From: Leptolyngbya sp. NIES-2104
GTDB lineage: Bacteria; Cyanobacteriota; Cyanobacteriia; Leptolyngbyales; Leptolyngbyaceae
DNA length: 64,000 bases
Assembly: GCF_001485215.1 (NCBI RefSeq)
Contig: NZ_BBWW01000001.1
Coordinates: 2,294,001 to 2,358,000, forward strand
Reading direction: 5' to 3'
Positions 29,152 to 38,567 of this stretch are shown here, piece after piece. Below the pieces are notes generated by a model that saw only the letters and a program-made list of their open reading frames with translations, was not told where the DNA came from and made no database searches. The position numbers and the translations under genes are program-made. Each line of letters opens with the position of its first letter. Position 1 is the first letter of the stretch.

Positions 29152-29499
29152 ATGCCGCTCCAAGTTTACGGAATTCCCACCTGCGGAACCTGCAAAAAAG
29201 CCCTCAAATGGTTAGACGATCGCTCGATCGCTTACACCTTCATCAACACAAAAGACGATCCTCCCGCCAACGCTGAAGTCAAAAACTGGGTTTCAACGTT
29301 GGGAGCAAAACCGATGCGAAATACGTCGGGGCAGTCTTATCGCGCCTTGGGAGAAGAAAAACAAACTTGGACAGATAAGCAGTGGATTGATGCTTTTTCA
29401 TCCGATGCGATGTTGATTAAGCGCCCATTGTTCGTTAAAGATGGAACAGCGATCGCTGTTGGATTCAAAGAAACTGCACTAGAGCAAGCCTTGAAATAG
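29152..29499 (+). CDS. ArsC/Spx-like thioredoxin-fold protein
   Basis: A 115-residue protein of the ArsC/Spx/YffB family with a thioredoxin-like fold. The N-terminus VYGIPTCGTCKKALKWLDD holds a CxxC redox pair at about residues 11 and 14. The later LIKRPLFV segment is the family proline loop. Members are arsenate reductases or redox regulators; without an ars operon nearby an arsenate role is not supported. A DUF2237 gene starts 10 bp downstream. Confidence 0.85.
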   Translation: MPLQVYGIPTCGTCKKALKWLDDRSIAYTFINTKDDPPANAEVKNWVSTLGAKPMRNTSGQSYRALGEEKQTWTDKQWIDAFSSDAMLIKRPLFVKDGTAIAVGFKETALEQALK

Positions 29500-29509
29500 G
29501 AGATTCACC

Positions 29510-29884
29510 ATGATGAACCGCGCTAGAAACGTCTTAGGCGGCGAACTCCAATCTTGTTGTCGCTCACCGATGACCGGATATTATCGCGATGGATTTTGTA
29601 CCACAGGAGCCGGAGATGTCGGCGTTCATGTCGTCTGTGCTCAATTGACCGAAGAATTTTTAGAATTCACCAAATCACGCGGCAATGACCTCAGCACGCC
29701 GATGCCACTCTATGATTTTCCGGGGCTAAAACCGGGCGATCGCTGGTGTCTTTGTGCCGCTCGTTGGAAAGAAGCGCTCGATGCCGGAGTCGCTCCCCCC
29801 GTTGTTCTCGCTTCCACTCATGCCGCATCGTTAGAATACGTTTCACTGAATGACTTAAAGCAACATGCCGTTACTGAGTCATAA
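29510..29884 (+). CDS. DUF2237 family protein
   Basis: A 124-residue protein of the DUF2237 family. The conserved features are NVLGGELQSC, TGYYRDGFCTTGAGDVG with HVVCAQ, and PGDRWCLCAARW; the spaced cysteines suggest a metal or redox role. No activity is known. It follows the ArsC-like gene by 10 bp with GGAGA before the tandem ATGs, so the pair is one transcript. In other bacteria the family is common but uncharacterised. Confidence 0.9.
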   Translation: MMNRARNVLGGELQSCCRSPMTGYYRDGFCTTGAGDVGVHVVCAQLTEEFLEFTKSRGNDLSTPMPLYDFPGLKPGDRWCLCAARWKEALDAGVAPPVVLASTHAASLEYVSLNDLKQHAVTES

Positions 29885-29984
29885 TTGTTCAGCTTAAGTT
29901 GTTATTAACGAATAATTTCGAGCAGTATCCTTAAGTACTTTGTGACGCAAATTTTGTCATCTAGCCTTTTGGAGATGCTCGGTT

Positions 29985-31139
29985 ATGGTTTTACCTGGAG
30001 TGTGCCAAGCCGCCGCCGCAGGAATGGCAGCCCTTCAACTCTTCTACAGTTCCTCGACCGGACTGTGGAGATCGACCGGTTGGTGGAATGCGGCAAACGC
30101 ACTGGAAACAACGATCGATTATTCACGCACTACGAATCAAACGAAATATCATTCGGTCATCGCCAACACCTACAACAAGCAGAAGAAAACAGGCTTCATT
30201 GAGGCAGATGTCTACGATGATCAGGGCTGGTGGGCACTTACTTGGATTAAAGCCTACGATTTAACGGGCGAAAAACGCTATCTCAACACCGCTAAATCGA
30301 TTTTCAAAGATATGACCAAAGGCTGGGATTCTCGATGCGGAGGCGGCATGTGGTGGCGAAAAGACCGTCAGTACAAAAACGCAGTCACAAATGAGCTATT
30401 TTTTACCGTAGCTGTCCGGCTACACCAACGTACGGTGAACGACTACGGTAAAGGAAGTTACATCGATTGGGCGAAACGCAGTTGGACTTGGTTCAAGCGA
30501 TCGGGCATGATCAATCGTAAAAATCTCATCAATGACGGACTCGACGATCGCTGTCGCAACAATGGAAATCCAACCTGGACATACAACCAAGGGGTCATTA
30601 TCGGGGGCTTAGTCGATTTCTACAACAGTACAAAGGATCGGTCGTATCTCGATCAAGCTCATGCGATCGCAAACGCCACGATTCAGCACCTTTCTAAAGA
30701 TGGCGTTCTGCGCGAAGTTTGTGAACCTAACTGCGGCGAGGATGGTCCACAGTTCAAAGGCATCTTCATTCGTAATCTCGCTTATCTCCATCAAGTCTCT
30801 CCGAACGATCGCTATAAAACGTTCATTGTGAAGAATGCTTCTGCGATTTGGGCACATAGTCGTAACGATCGCCATCAATTCGGATTAAGTTGGGGGAGGC
30901 AATTCGATCGCGCCGATGCCGCCCGTCAAAGTTCAGCGATCGATGCTCTGAATGCGACAATTCCATTCGACTCCTGTGTCGCAAAAGTGTCTCAGACAAC
31001 AACGATTACCCATCCTTTGTTTTCCTCAATTCCCGCGCCATCGAAATCTAATTCGGCTAAGGAGCCGCGCCCGTTAGAGTCAGTCTTACCGAGATTTACA
31101 GCATTTGAATCGAAAAACATGGAAGTGATCGGCTATTGA
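29985..31139 (+). CDS. Glycoside hydrolase family 76 protein
   Basis: A 384-residue protein with an (alpha/alpha)6 barrel of GH76 type. The likely catalytic aspartates are the adjacent pair in DVYDDQGWWALTWIKAYD. GWDSRCGGGMWWRKDRQYKNAVTNELF and TYNQGVIIGGLVDFY are further family signatures. GH76 enzymes cleave alpha-1,6-mannan or related glycans. No clear signal peptide precedes the barrel with the chosen ATG, and the last 60 residues are low-complexity. GGAG lies 10 bases before the start. Confidence 0.85.
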   Translation: MVLPGVCQAAAAGMAALQLFYSSSTGLWRSTGWWNAANALETTIDYSRTTNQTKYHSVIANTYNKQKKTGFIEADVYDDQGWWALTWIKAYDLTGEKRYLNTAKSIFKDMTKGWDSRCGGGMWWRKDRQYKNAVTNELFFTVAVRLHQRTVNDYGKGSYIDWAKRSWTWFKRSGMINRKNLINDGLDDRCRNNGNPTWTYNQGVIIGGLVDFYNSTKDRSYLDQAHAIANATIQHLSKDGVLREVCEPNCGEDGPQFKGIFIRNLAYLHQVSPNDRYKTFIVKNASAIWAHSRNDRHQFGLSWGRQFDRADAARQSSAIDALNATIPFDSCVAKVSQTTTITHPLFSSIPAPSKSNSAKEPRPLESVLPRFTAFESKNMEVIGY

Positions 31140-31265
31140 GAATCTTCGCTCATTCGTCCCCGTAACTTTACTGAAGCTGGCGAGATTGTTGTGCCGAAAT
31201 GAAAAATCTTATGTATCTTTCTAGGGGCACTTCCCATTCTCTAGCTCTCTCGTCCGCCTCTACCC

Positions 31266-32747
31266 ATGAGCTTACTCAATCTTGTTTCCCTGGCTGGAAT
31301 CTTCGGCTTATGCGCGATCGCGTGGCTTTTTTCTGAACATCGTCACGCTAAATTTTTCCCCTGGCGTGTGGTTGCCTCTGGAATCTTGCTGCAACTCGTG
31401 CTGGGTGCATTGGTATTTGTGGTGCCTGGAACTCGTGAAGCTCTCCAGGTTTTCAGTAATTTACTCGATGGCGTTTTTCTAGCAGCCGACGCGGGCGCAC
31501 GATTTGTTTTCGGTCGAAACGTTGTGCCTGTCCCTGGACAAACTTCAGATGTGAATTTGGGCTATATCTTCGCCTTCCGCGCTCTGCCAACCGTAATCTT
31601 TTTCTCTGGACTGATGGCGCTCTTGCAAAACTTGGGTGTGATTCAGGTCGTGACAAATCTGTTCGCTAAGACGTTTTACTGGACGATGCGGTTGAGTGGA
31701 GCCGAAGCACTTAGTGGAGCAGCAAATATTTTCGTCGGGATCGAAGCTGCGATCGTGGTCAAGCCCTATTTACCCAAAATGACCCGAAGCGAACTCTGTG
31801 CAATTTTATCGTGCTGCTTTGGAACGGCTGCATCATCAACATTAGCGATCTATGTTAGTTTTCTACGTCCTGTGTTCCCAAACATTCTAGGACACTTAGT
31901 TTCAGCCTCGATCATTGCGATTCCTGCTTGCTTTGTTCTGTCTAAAATTCTGGTGCCGGAAACTGAGCGACCGTTGACCATCGGTGGCATTCCCAGAGAA
32001 GAAAAGAAATGGTTAGCGGAAGATGGCGAAATGCTCGAAGAAGTGCTGCAAGTGGAAGAAGAGCGGGTGAGTCCACTAGATGCGGCGATTATGGGAGCAC
32101 TTGACGGGGTGAAAATGGCAGTGTCGATCGCGGCTGTTCTCATTCTGATTCTCGGTTTAGTTTCGCTGGTCAATCAAATCTTTGAGGGACTCGCAATAAT
32201 CCCCGGTGGAATTGGAGCGTTTTTCAAGGTCGTGACCTTGGCAAATATTGCAGGTGTCCTCTTTCTGCCGTTTACCTTTCTCACAGGTGTTTCGCTCGAA
32301 TGGAATGAACTGTGGGAGTCTTCTGTGATCATTGGACGGCGATTGTTAGAAACTGCGATTCCGCCGTATCAAGCTTTGGCGGCAGCGGCATCAAGACCCG
32401 AAAATCCGATCAGCGATCGAGCGGTTCTCATCATTAGTTATGCCCTCTCAGGATTTGCTCATTTGGCTTCGGTGGGCATTTTTGTGGGAGGTACGATCGC
32501 GCTCATTCCCTCTCGCCGCAAAGACATTTCTGAGTTAGGGTGGAAAGCTTTGTTTGTTGGCACGTTAGCCACGATGATGATCGCTTGTGTTGCAGGAGTG
32601 TTTGATACAGGCAATCCCGGAATTTTGGGAGAGAAAGCGGCTCCAACGGTAATCAGTCCGAGTCCAAAGCCGAGTATTGTGCCTGTTCCTTCGACACCGC
32701 CTTCACCGAAAGCTGTGAAATCGCCAAAACCGAGTTCAAAACCTTGA
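31266..32747 (+). CDS. Concentrative nucleoside transporter (NupC/CNT)
   Basis: A 493-residue CNT-family nucleoside/cation symporter with about 10 membrane segments. GAANIFVGIEAAIVVKPYL and TAASSTLAIYVSF are the substrate-binding re-entrant loop signatures, and the second half has FLTGVSLEWNELWES. It imports nucleosides. The C-terminal 40 residues, beyond the family end, are rich in Pro, Ser and Lys. The TGA stop lies inside the left edge of a repeat element (TTGAAAAG), so the tail may have been changed when the element arrived. Confidence 0.9.
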   Translation: MSLLNLVSLAGIFGLCAIAWLFSEHRHAKFFPWRVVASGILLQLVLGALVFVVPGTREALQVFSNLLDGVFLAADAGARFVFGRNVVPVPGQTSDVNLGYIFAFRALPTVIFFSGLMALLQNLGVIQVVTNLFAKTFYWTMRLSGAEALSGAANIFVGIEAAIVVKPYLPKMTRSELCAILSCCFGTAASSTLAIYVSFLRPVFPNILGHLVSASIIAIPACFVLSKILVPETERPLTIGGIPREEKKWLAEDGEMLEEVLQVEEERVSPLDAAIMGALDGVKMAVSIAAVLILILGLVSLVNQIFEGLAIIPGGIGAFFKVVTLANIAGVLFLPFTFLTGVSLEWNELWESSVIIGRRLLETAIPPYQALAAAASRPENPISDRAVLIISYALSGFAHLASVGIFVGGTIALIPSRRKDISELGWKALFVGTLATMMIACVAGVFDTGNPGILGEKAAPTVISPSPKPSIVPVPSTPPSPKAVKSPKPSSKP

Positions 32748-32937
32748 AAAGTCTCTTCGCTTCGATTGCCTCCCGCCCTGAAATGAATTTCGGGCTAATG
32801 GTGGAAAGTCTACTGAAAGTAGACTCGGAGCAAATATCAGTCTCTTAGTCCATTTCAATGGACTTTCGCCGATTAGCCCGAAATTCATTTCAGGGCGAGT
32901 CGTCGCACCGAACGAAGACTCTTCAAACATCCTCTTA
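32744..32937. repeat. Nested inverted-repeat element, copy 2 (subfamily B)
   Basis: Arms GCCCTGAAAT...GGGC (near 32775) and GCCCGAAATT...GGGC (near 32876) are complementary to one another and each can also fold alone. Inside, AGTCTACTGAAAGTAGACT and AGTCCATTTCAATGGACT form two further hairpins. The outer flanks TTGAAAAGTCTCTTCG and its near-inverse on the right extend the stem. It fills the gap between convergent genes and supplies the stop codon of the nucleoside transporter. Confidence 0.9.
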
Positions 32938-33002
32938 GAGATTTGAGATTGGAATGCGATCGACCCATTCCCCAAAAATCCCATCAAATCTGAACAACAA
33001 AA

Positions 33003-33029
33003 AACCGACAGGAAATCATCCCATCGGTT
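33003..33029 (-). terminator. Rho-independent terminator for the zinc peptidase
   Basis: On the minus strand AACCGA pairs with TCGGTT, with an extra CC/GG pair inside, followed by TTTTTTG. It lies 22 bp after the stop of the zinc peptidase gene. Confidence 0.8.
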
Positions 33030-33051
33030 CTTCAAAATGATCTAGCTTCAA

Positions 33052-33738
33052 TTAATCACGCTGACCCAGTGCAATCAAAATGTATTGCAACAATTGAAGC
33101 AAGGCATACAACGCCGTCGCCACATAGGTAAACGCCGCTGCATTCAGAACCTTCCGCGCTCCTTGATTCTCTTCACCCTGCAAAATTCCTAACTCATCGA
33201 TCAAGCGCAAAGCTCGATTCGACGCATCAAACTCTACGGGCAAGGTCACAATGTGGAAAATAATCACCGCTGCAAATAGTGCAATCCCCAACGGAATAAA
33301 TACTTTACCCAGTGCGCTAATAAACAGACCCGCCATAATCAAAATCGGACCAAAATTCGCGCCCAAGTTCACCGCCGGAACCAGTGCCGCTCTCATATTC
33401 ATCGGCTTGTAGCCTTTCACATCTTGCAGAACGTGACCACATTCATGAGCTGCAACCGCCGCCGCCGCTAACGAGTTCGAGTTATAAACCACATCCGACA
33501 ATCGAACCGCTTTCGCGCTCGGATCATAATGGTCGGTCAACTCACCCGGCACATGTTCCACGCTGACATCGTAAATGCCCATACGATCGAGAATCGTCTT
33601 CGCCACCTGTGCCCCGGTCAATCCCATCTTGGACGGGATCTCTGAATATTTGCGATAGGTGCTTTGTACCCGCTGCTGTGCCCAGAATACCAAAATCATG
33701 CCGGGAATCAGCAGGAGATAAGTCCAGTGAAAAAACAT
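33052..33738 (-). CDS. Neutral zinc metallopeptidase (YugP-like)
   Basis: A 228-residue membrane peptidase of the YugP/Zn_peptidase_2 type. The zinc site is AAVAAHECGHVLQ, preceded by VVYNSNSLAAA. N-terminal helix LLIPGMILVFWAQQ and two or three later hydrophobic segments anchor it. The later VEFDASNRALRLID segment is typical. Substrates are unknown; the family is linked to membrane protein quality control by analogy only. It is convergent with the nucleoside transporter gene. Confidence 0.92.
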   Translation of the reverse strand: MFFHWTYLLLIPGMILVFWAQQRVQSTYRKYSEIPSKMGLTGAQVAKTILDRMGIYDVSVEHVPGELTDHYDPSAKAVRLSDVVYNSNSLAAAAVAAHECGHVLQDVKGYKPMNMRAALVPAVNLGANFGPILIMAGLFISALGKVFIPLGIALFAAVIIFHIVTLPVEFDASNRALRLIDELGILQGEENQGARKVLNAAAFTYVATALYALLQLLQYILIALGQRD

Positions 33739-33963
33739 CGCCTTTTTACCTTTTTGCTTAAGTTCTGTACGAGGCTTAATTGACTGCTTTTAGCTCCCAT
33801 GCTATCACTCGAAATTCTGCCCGTCTGCCGAGAAAACCGAACTTACAACCAGGGCGGTCTAGTCTCAAGACATACGTTAGAATAAGACCAGAACTGAGAG
33901 GATGAGAACGTTGAATGTCGAGGATTGCTTGCTCGGTGTCACTAACGGGAGTTAGTTACACTT

Positions 33964-34650
33964 ATGCGTGAATTGCCCAAAGCACTACAGACTGATGGGA
34001 CTTCGCCGCAGGTGAATCAATCGATCGCGCTCTCAGGACTCTTACCGCCCCCGGATCGAACTCGTGCTAGAGTTCTGGCGTGGCTCAAAGGAAATGTCCC
34101 TGAAACTCGGATTCGACATATTCTGCGAGTAGAGCAGTTCGCGATCGAGCTTGCCCAGCTCCACGATCTAAACGTCGAGAAAGCGGCTCAGGCAGCTTTG
34201 ATGCACGATTTGGCGAAGTTCTTCAAGCCAAGACGATTGTTAAATATGGCGATCGCCGAAGGTTTGACGCTCGATCCGATCGATGAAACCAATCCTCATT
34301 TACTCCATGCCGATGCAGGCGCGATCGTTGCTCGTGACGAATTCGGGATTCGAGATGAGGACATTCTGGATGCCATTCGTCATCATACGCTTGGCAGTCC
34401 GACCATGAGCTTACTCGGTTGTGTGGTGTATCTGGCAGACGGTTTAGAGCCAGGACGCGGAAACACACCAGAGTTAGAGGAATTGCGTGCTTTGAGTCGG
34501 CGAGACTTGATTCAGGCAACTTGGAGAGCGGCGGATGTCTCTCTTCGACATCTGATTCAAGCGGGTCACTTGATCCATCCGCGTACGGTTCAGACTCGCA
34601 ATGCGTTTTTGCAGCAGTATAAACAAGCTGAGGCAAAACGGGCTAATTGA
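33964..34650 (+). CDS. yqeK: HD-domain protein YqeK-like (Ap4A hydrolase)
   Basis: A 228-residue HD-domain hydrolase. Metal ligands are seen in RIRHILRVEQFAIELAQLH, AALMHDLAKFF (the HD pair), HADAGAIVA and DAIRHHTLGS. This matches the YqeK family, which hydrolyses diadenosine tetraphosphate symmetrically. It is followed 33 bp later by rsfS, an arrangement widespread in bacteria, which supports the assignment. About 45 N-terminal residues precede the HD domain. Confidence 0.88.
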   Translation: MRELPKALQTDGTSPQVNQSIALSGLLPPPDRTRARVLAWLKGNVPETRIRHILRVEQFAIELAQLHDLNVEKAAQAALMHDLAKFFKPRRLLNMAIAEGLTLDPIDETNPHLLHADAGAIVARDEFGIRDEDILDAIRHHTLGSPTMSLLGCVVYLADGLEPGRGNTPELEELRALSRRDLIQATWRAADVSLRHLIQAGHLIHPRTVQTRNAFLQQYKQAEAKRAN

Positions 34651-34683
34651 CAAAACCACTTCGTAAAAGGAATTCAAACCTGA

Positions 34684-35088
34684 ATGACAGAACTTTCTAA
34701 CCAACAAACCCTTTCCACACCGATGACCAACATCGACGATCGCAGTGAACTCTTGGCGCGTTTAGCGGCAGAGGCAGCCGATGAGCGGAAAGGGAGCGAT
34801 ATTGTGTTGCTGAAAGTGGGCGATGTCACGGTTCTGGCAGATTATTTTGTTTTAGTGAGCGGCTATTCCAAGGTGCAAGTCCGAGCAATTGCTCGATCGA
34901 TCGAGCAAAAAATCGAAGAGACGATGAACCTCAAGCCGATTCGATCGGAGGGCTTTGCTGAGGGGTCTTGGGTTGTGGAAGATTTCGGCGATGTGATTGT
35001 GCACGTGATGATGCCCCAAGAGCGCGAATACTACGGCTTAGAGTCGTTCTGGGGTCACGCGGCGCGGATTCCAGTCGGCGAATTCTAG
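34684..35088 (+). CDS. rsfS: Ribosome silencing factor RsfS
   Basis: A 134-residue RsfS (Iojap) protein that binds uL14 and blocks joining of the 30S and 50S subunits when nutrients are scarce. Signatures are DIVLLKVGDVTVLADYFVL, SKVQVRAIARSIE and WVVEDFGDVIVHVM. The C-terminal YGLESFWGHA is also standard. It forms a transcript with yqeK and is followed by a clear terminator. Confidence 0.95.
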   Translation: MTELSNQQTLSTPMTNIDDRSELLARLAAEAADERKGSDIVLLKVGDVTVLADYFVLVSGYSKVQVRAIARSIEQKIEETMNLKPIRSEGFAEGSWVVEDFGDVIVHVMMPQEREYYGLESFWGHAARIPVGEF

Positions 35089-35105
35089 AGCGTTGAGAAT
35101 CGAAG

Positions 35106-35133
35106 TCGGGAGGTTGCGATCTCCCGATTTTTT
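35106..35133 (+). terminator. Rho-independent terminator after rsfS
   Basis: A perfect 7-bp stem TCGGGAG/CTCCCGA with an 8-base loop, followed by six T. It ends the yqeK-rsfS transcript and separates it from the next small gene. Confidence 0.93.
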
Positions 35134-35208
35134 GTGCGATCGGATCTATTGCAGGTTGAGCGAATTGAGACTTGCTAAGATCTACAAACTTCAAGGGCAA
35201 GTCGTACT

Positions 35209-35475
35209 ATGCGAGAGATTGAAGCAACAGGCAGCGACGAGTTTGACCCAGAAAACGATTCAAAACAACGAATTCTTGCTGATTTCAAAGAGTCCCTTCG
35301 TCAATCTGAATCAGGACAAACTCTCCCCCTCTCAGAACTTTGGGACGGAATTGATGAAATTCAGTACGAGCAAAATACTCCTGAGTTGTCGAATGAAGTA
35401 TTGAGCATGGGTGCAGAGACACTATTCTTGAGCCTGGATGAATTCGAGACTCAGGACGAGCGACAGTTATATTGA
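35209..35475 (+). CDS. Small protein, possibly an orphan RelN-like antitoxin
   Basis: An 88-residue acidic protein. The middle, RILADFKESLRQSESGQTLPLSELWDGI, resembles short cyanobacterial antitoxins with the ending GxTxPxSxLWDGI. The C-terminal 40 residues are rich in Glu and end in RQLY. No toxin follows: the next gene encodes a Tat protein 110 bp later. The function is inferred only from this motif. It lies after a strong terminator, so it has its own promoter. Confidence 0.5.
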   Translation: MREIEATGSDEFDPENDSKQRILADFKESLRQSESGQTLPLSELWDGIDEIQYEQNTPELSNEVLSMGAETLFLSLDEFETQDERQLY

Positions 35476-35585
35476 ATTTTTAGGGGCAACGCCCGATCGA
35501 CATTCAATCCATTTTCCCGCTTCTCCAACGGTGAAACCCGCCCCCGAAACCGCTACAGTAAGAACATTGCACCGGAGAGAACGCT

Positions 35586-35762
35586 ATGTTTAATTTAGGT
35601 TGGGTCGAAATCGGAGTCATTTGCCTAGTCGCCTTGCTGATTTTTGGACCTAAGAAAATTCCTGAACTGGGTGGAACATTCGGAAAAACCCTTCGCAACT
35701 TCAAAGAAGGCATGACCGAAGCCAACGAACCCGATCCAACCGACGACGATCGACCATCCTAA
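35586..35762 (+). CDS. tatA: Twin-arginine translocase subunit TatA/E
   Basis: A short 58-residue Tat subunit. An N-terminal hydrophobic helix (LGWVEIGVICLVALLIF) is followed by the hinge GPKKIPELGG and an amphipathic helix TFGKTLRNFKEG, then an acidic tail ending DDDRPS. It forms the export channel for folded proteins across the cytoplasmic or thylakoid membrane. tatC is not in this window. The C-terminus is short, as in TatA/E of cyanobacteria rather than TatB. Confidence 0.92.
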   Translation: MFNLGWVEIGVICLVALLIFGPKKIPELGGTFGKTLRNFKEGMTEANEPDPTDDDRPS

Positions 35763-35821
35763 AACTAGTACGGTTGCCCAATTTTTTTGACGGTTATCCT
35801 CCCTCGTTGCCAGTTAGACTC

Positions 35822-35909
35822 CCCCGCTAGAGTGGGGTGAAGAACTATAGAAAAGTTTACAACTAAGTATAGTTCGTTGCTCTCTGTCGCTGACACTCCG
35901 TTACAGAGA
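35822..35909 (+). promoter_or_regulatory. Structured leader upstream of clpC
   Basis: Three short inverted repeats lie in the 181 bp before the ClpC-type gene: CCCC/GGGG at 35822-35837, AACTATA/TATAGTT at 35843-35874 and TCTCTGT/ACAGAGA at 35881-35909. The last two have long loops. They could form a structured 5' leader or act as operators; no specific regulator can be named. Confidence 0.45.
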
Positions 35910-35943
35910 CTCAGCGCAGACCTCGCATAGTGGAGAAAGCCCG

Positions 35944-38382
35944 ATGTTTGAATACTTCACCGATCAGGCGATCGAGACCATCATGTTTGCCCAGGAAGAA
36001 GCTCGTAGGCTTCGGCAAAATTCCGTGGGCACCGAAGCAATTTTGCTGGGCTTACTCAGACAGGATGACACGATCGCAGCGTCGGTTTTGAATGACCTAG
36101 GTGCGACTTTAGACACCGCACGATTAGAAATTGAAAAGATTATCGGTCGTGGATCTGGCTCGTCGTTTGGAGAACTTCCCTTTACGCCCAAAACGCGCCA
36201 GATTCTTGAACGTGCGCTACAACAAGCCCAGTTGATGGGAATGCGCTACGTTCGATCGGAGCATATTCTGTTGTCCTTGGTCGATGATAACCAAGGTGTG
36301 GCAATCAAAGTTTTGAGCCAGTTGGGTCTGAATCCGGATGATATTCGCGCTCAAGTGTCGCTTGCTCAAGAACCGGTTGCCGCTGGAAAACCTGCTCCGC
36401 GCAAAGTTGGTAATAGCAAGAAAACACCCGCGCTCAATGAGTTTGGAACGGATCTGACTCAGATGGCTGCTGAAGGTAAGCTTGATCCGATGATCGGACG
36501 GCAGAACGAACTCGATCGCGTGATTCAAATTCTCGGTCGTCGTACTAAGAATAATCCCGTTTTGGTGGGCGAACCTGGAGTCGGTAAAACTGCGATCGCG
36601 GAAGGACTCGCACAACGCATTTACGATCAAGCGGTTCCCGAATTGCTGCAAGACAAGCAGGTTTTCCAGCTTGATGTGGGTAGCTTGTTGGCTGGAACGC
36701 GCTTCCGGGGCGAGTTTGAAGAACGGATGAAACAAATCCTGGATGAAGTGCAAGAATCCGGCAACATTATTCTAGTGATTGATGAAATTCATACGCTCGT
36801 GGGCGCTGGCTCGACGGGTGGCGGAATGGATGCAGCAAACCTGATGAAGCCTGCTTTGGCTCGTGGATTGCTTCAGTGCTTAGGGGCGACGACCTTAGAT
36901 GAATACCGTCAGCATATCGAGCGAGATCCTGCATTAGAACGGCGATTTCAGCCTGTGATGGTCGGTGAACCGACGGTCGAAGAAACGATCGACATTCTAA
37001 AAGGATTGCGCGATCGCTATGAGCAGCATCACCAATTACAGATCGACGATTCAGCCGTAGAAGCTGCCGCGAAATTAGCTGATCGCTATATTACAGATCG
37101 ATTTTTGCCAGATAAAGCGATCGACTTAATCGACGAAGCAGGTTCCTTGGTGCGCTTGCGGAATACGAATCCAGCATTGAAAGCTCTGAAGAAAGAACTG
37201 CGGCAAATTCAGAAAGAAAAGCAAGCCACAGTAGCCGCTCAGGACTTTGATAAAGCGGGACAATTGCGCGATCGAGAAATCGAACTTGAAAAACAACTCG
37301 CAACCGATGTTCCTGCTGGAGTCCTGCCTGTTGTCACCGAAGAAGATATCGCACAGGTGATTTCTTCTTGGATGAACATTCCCGTGAGCAAGCTGACTGA
37401 ATCCGAATCAGCAATGTTGTTGCACTTGGATGAAGTGCTGCATCAGCGTGTGATCGGACAGGATGAAGCAGTGACAGCAGTAGCGCGATCGATTAAGCGT
37501 GCGCGTGTGGGCTTACAAGATCCGGATCGCCCGATCGCATCGTTTATCTTCTCCGGTCCAACTGGAGTCGGTAAGACTGAACTTGCGAAAGCTCTTGCCG
37601 CAGCGGTGTTCGGTTCTGAAGAAGCGATGATTCGTCTCGATATGTCTGAGTACATGGAATCGCACACGGTTTCTAAACTGATCGGTTCGCCTCCTGGCTA
37701 TATCGGATATGACGAAGGTGGACAACTGACCGAAGCCGTTCGTCGCAATCCGTACACGGTGATTCTCTTTGATGAAGTTGAGAAGGCTCACCCGGATGTG
37801 TTCAATATGATGCTGCAACTCTTAGATGATGGTCGTTTGACCGATGCCAAGGGTCGTACCGTCAGCTTCAAGAACACACTGATCATCATGACCTCGAACT
37901 TAGGCTCGAAAGTGATCGAAAAAGGCGGCGCTGGATTGGGATTTGCGACTGAGACTGGCTCTTCTGAGTCGATTCAGTACAACCGCATCCGTACGCTGGT
38001 GAATGACGAATTAAAGCAGTACTTCCGACCGGAGTTTCTTAACCGGATCGATGAGATTATTGTCTTCCGTCAACTAACCCGTGAGGAAGTGGTTCAGATT
38101 GCTGACTTGATGATTCAAGAGGCGGCAGCCCGGATTGCAGAGCAAGGCATCACGCTCGAAGTCACCGATCGCTTTAAAGAGCGCGTCGTGGTCGATGGCT
38201 ACAATCCGAGTTACGGGGCGCGTCCGTTGCGTCGTGCGATCGCTCGATTGCTCGAAGATAGTTTAGCAGAAGCGATCTTATCGGGACAGATTCAAGACGG
38301 AGATAAAGCGATCGCAGACGTGGATGAGGATCAGCAAGTCGTGATTCGTTCCATTAAATCACCCGTGTCCATTAGCGTGTAA
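35944..38382 (+). CDS. ClpC-type AAA+ chaperone ATPase
   Basis: An 812-residue Hsp100 protein of ClpC architecture. Two N-terminal Clp-N repeats (from [21 protein letters not shown]) precede AAA1 ([13 protein letters not shown]), a short middle domain with a UVR-like [20 protein letters not shown], and AAA2 ([14 protein letters not shown]). The GLGF loop in AAA2 fits docking to ClpP. The N-domain differs noticeably from the standard cyanobacterial ClpC1 sequence as I recall it, so this may be a second paralogue; I leave the symbol empty. A good terminator follows. Confidence 0.93.
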   Translation: MFEYFTDQAIETIMFAQEEARRLRQNSVGTEAILLGLLRQDDTIAASVLNDLGATLDTARLEIEKIIGRGSGSSFGELPFTPKTRQILERALQQAQLMGMRYVRSEHILLSLVDDNQGVAIKVLSQLGLNPDDIRAQVSLAQEPVAAGKPAPRKVGNSKKTPALNEFGTDLTQMAAEGKLDPMIGRQNELDRVIQILGRRTKNNPVLVGEPGVGKTAIAEGLAQRIYDQAVPELLQDKQVFQLDVGSLLAGTRFRGEFEERMKQILDEVQESGNIILVIDEIHTLVGAGSTGGGMDAANLMKPALARGLLQCLGATTLDEYRQHIERDPALERRFQPVMVGEPTVEETIDILKGLRDRYEQHHQLQIDDSAVEAAAKLADRYITDRFLPDKAIDLIDEAGSLVRLRNTNPALKALKKELRQIQKEKQATVAAQDFDKAGQLRDREIELEKQLATDVPAGVLPVVTEEDIAQVISSWMNIPVSKLTESESAMLLHLDEVLHQRVIGQDEAVTAVARSIKRARVGLQDPDRPIASFIFSGPTGVGKTELAKALAAAVFGSEEAMIRLDMSEYMESHTVSKLIGSPPGYIGYDEGGQLTEAVRRNPYTVILFDEVEKAHPDVFNMMLQLLDDGRLTDAKGRTVSFKNTLIIMTSNLGSKVIEKGGAGLGFATETGSSESIQYNRIRTLVNDELKQYFRPEFLNRIDEIIVFRQLTREEVVQIADLMIQEAAARIAEQGITLEVTDRFKERVVVDGYNPSYGARPLRRAIARLLEDSLAEAILSGQIQDGDKAIADVDEDQQVVIRSIKSPVSISV

Positions 38383-38430
38383 CACTGATCTGTATTAGTA
38401 AATATACGCTCACAAAAAATACATGCTCTC

Positions 38431-38460
38431 AAGCCTTCGCATCTTCGCGAGGGCTTTTTA
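38431..38460 (+). terminator. Rho-independent terminator after the clpC-type gene
   Basis: AAGCCTTCGC pairs with GCGAGGGCTT (one G-T wobble) around a six-base loop, followed by TTTTTA. It lies about 50 bp after the stop codon. Confidence 0.88.
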
Positions 38461-38567
38461 TTTGGCTGATTTTTTGTAATCGAGCGATAAATTTCATGCC
38501 TGTACTCTTGGAGATGCCGATCGACATACGCAAAATTACGGTTATGAGCAGTTCCTGATAGCTTCTT

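Noticed and set aside
36217-36753. Minus-strand open frame of 178 codons within the clpC-type gene
   Set aside because: Antisense shadow of a highly conserved gene; no start signal or motif.
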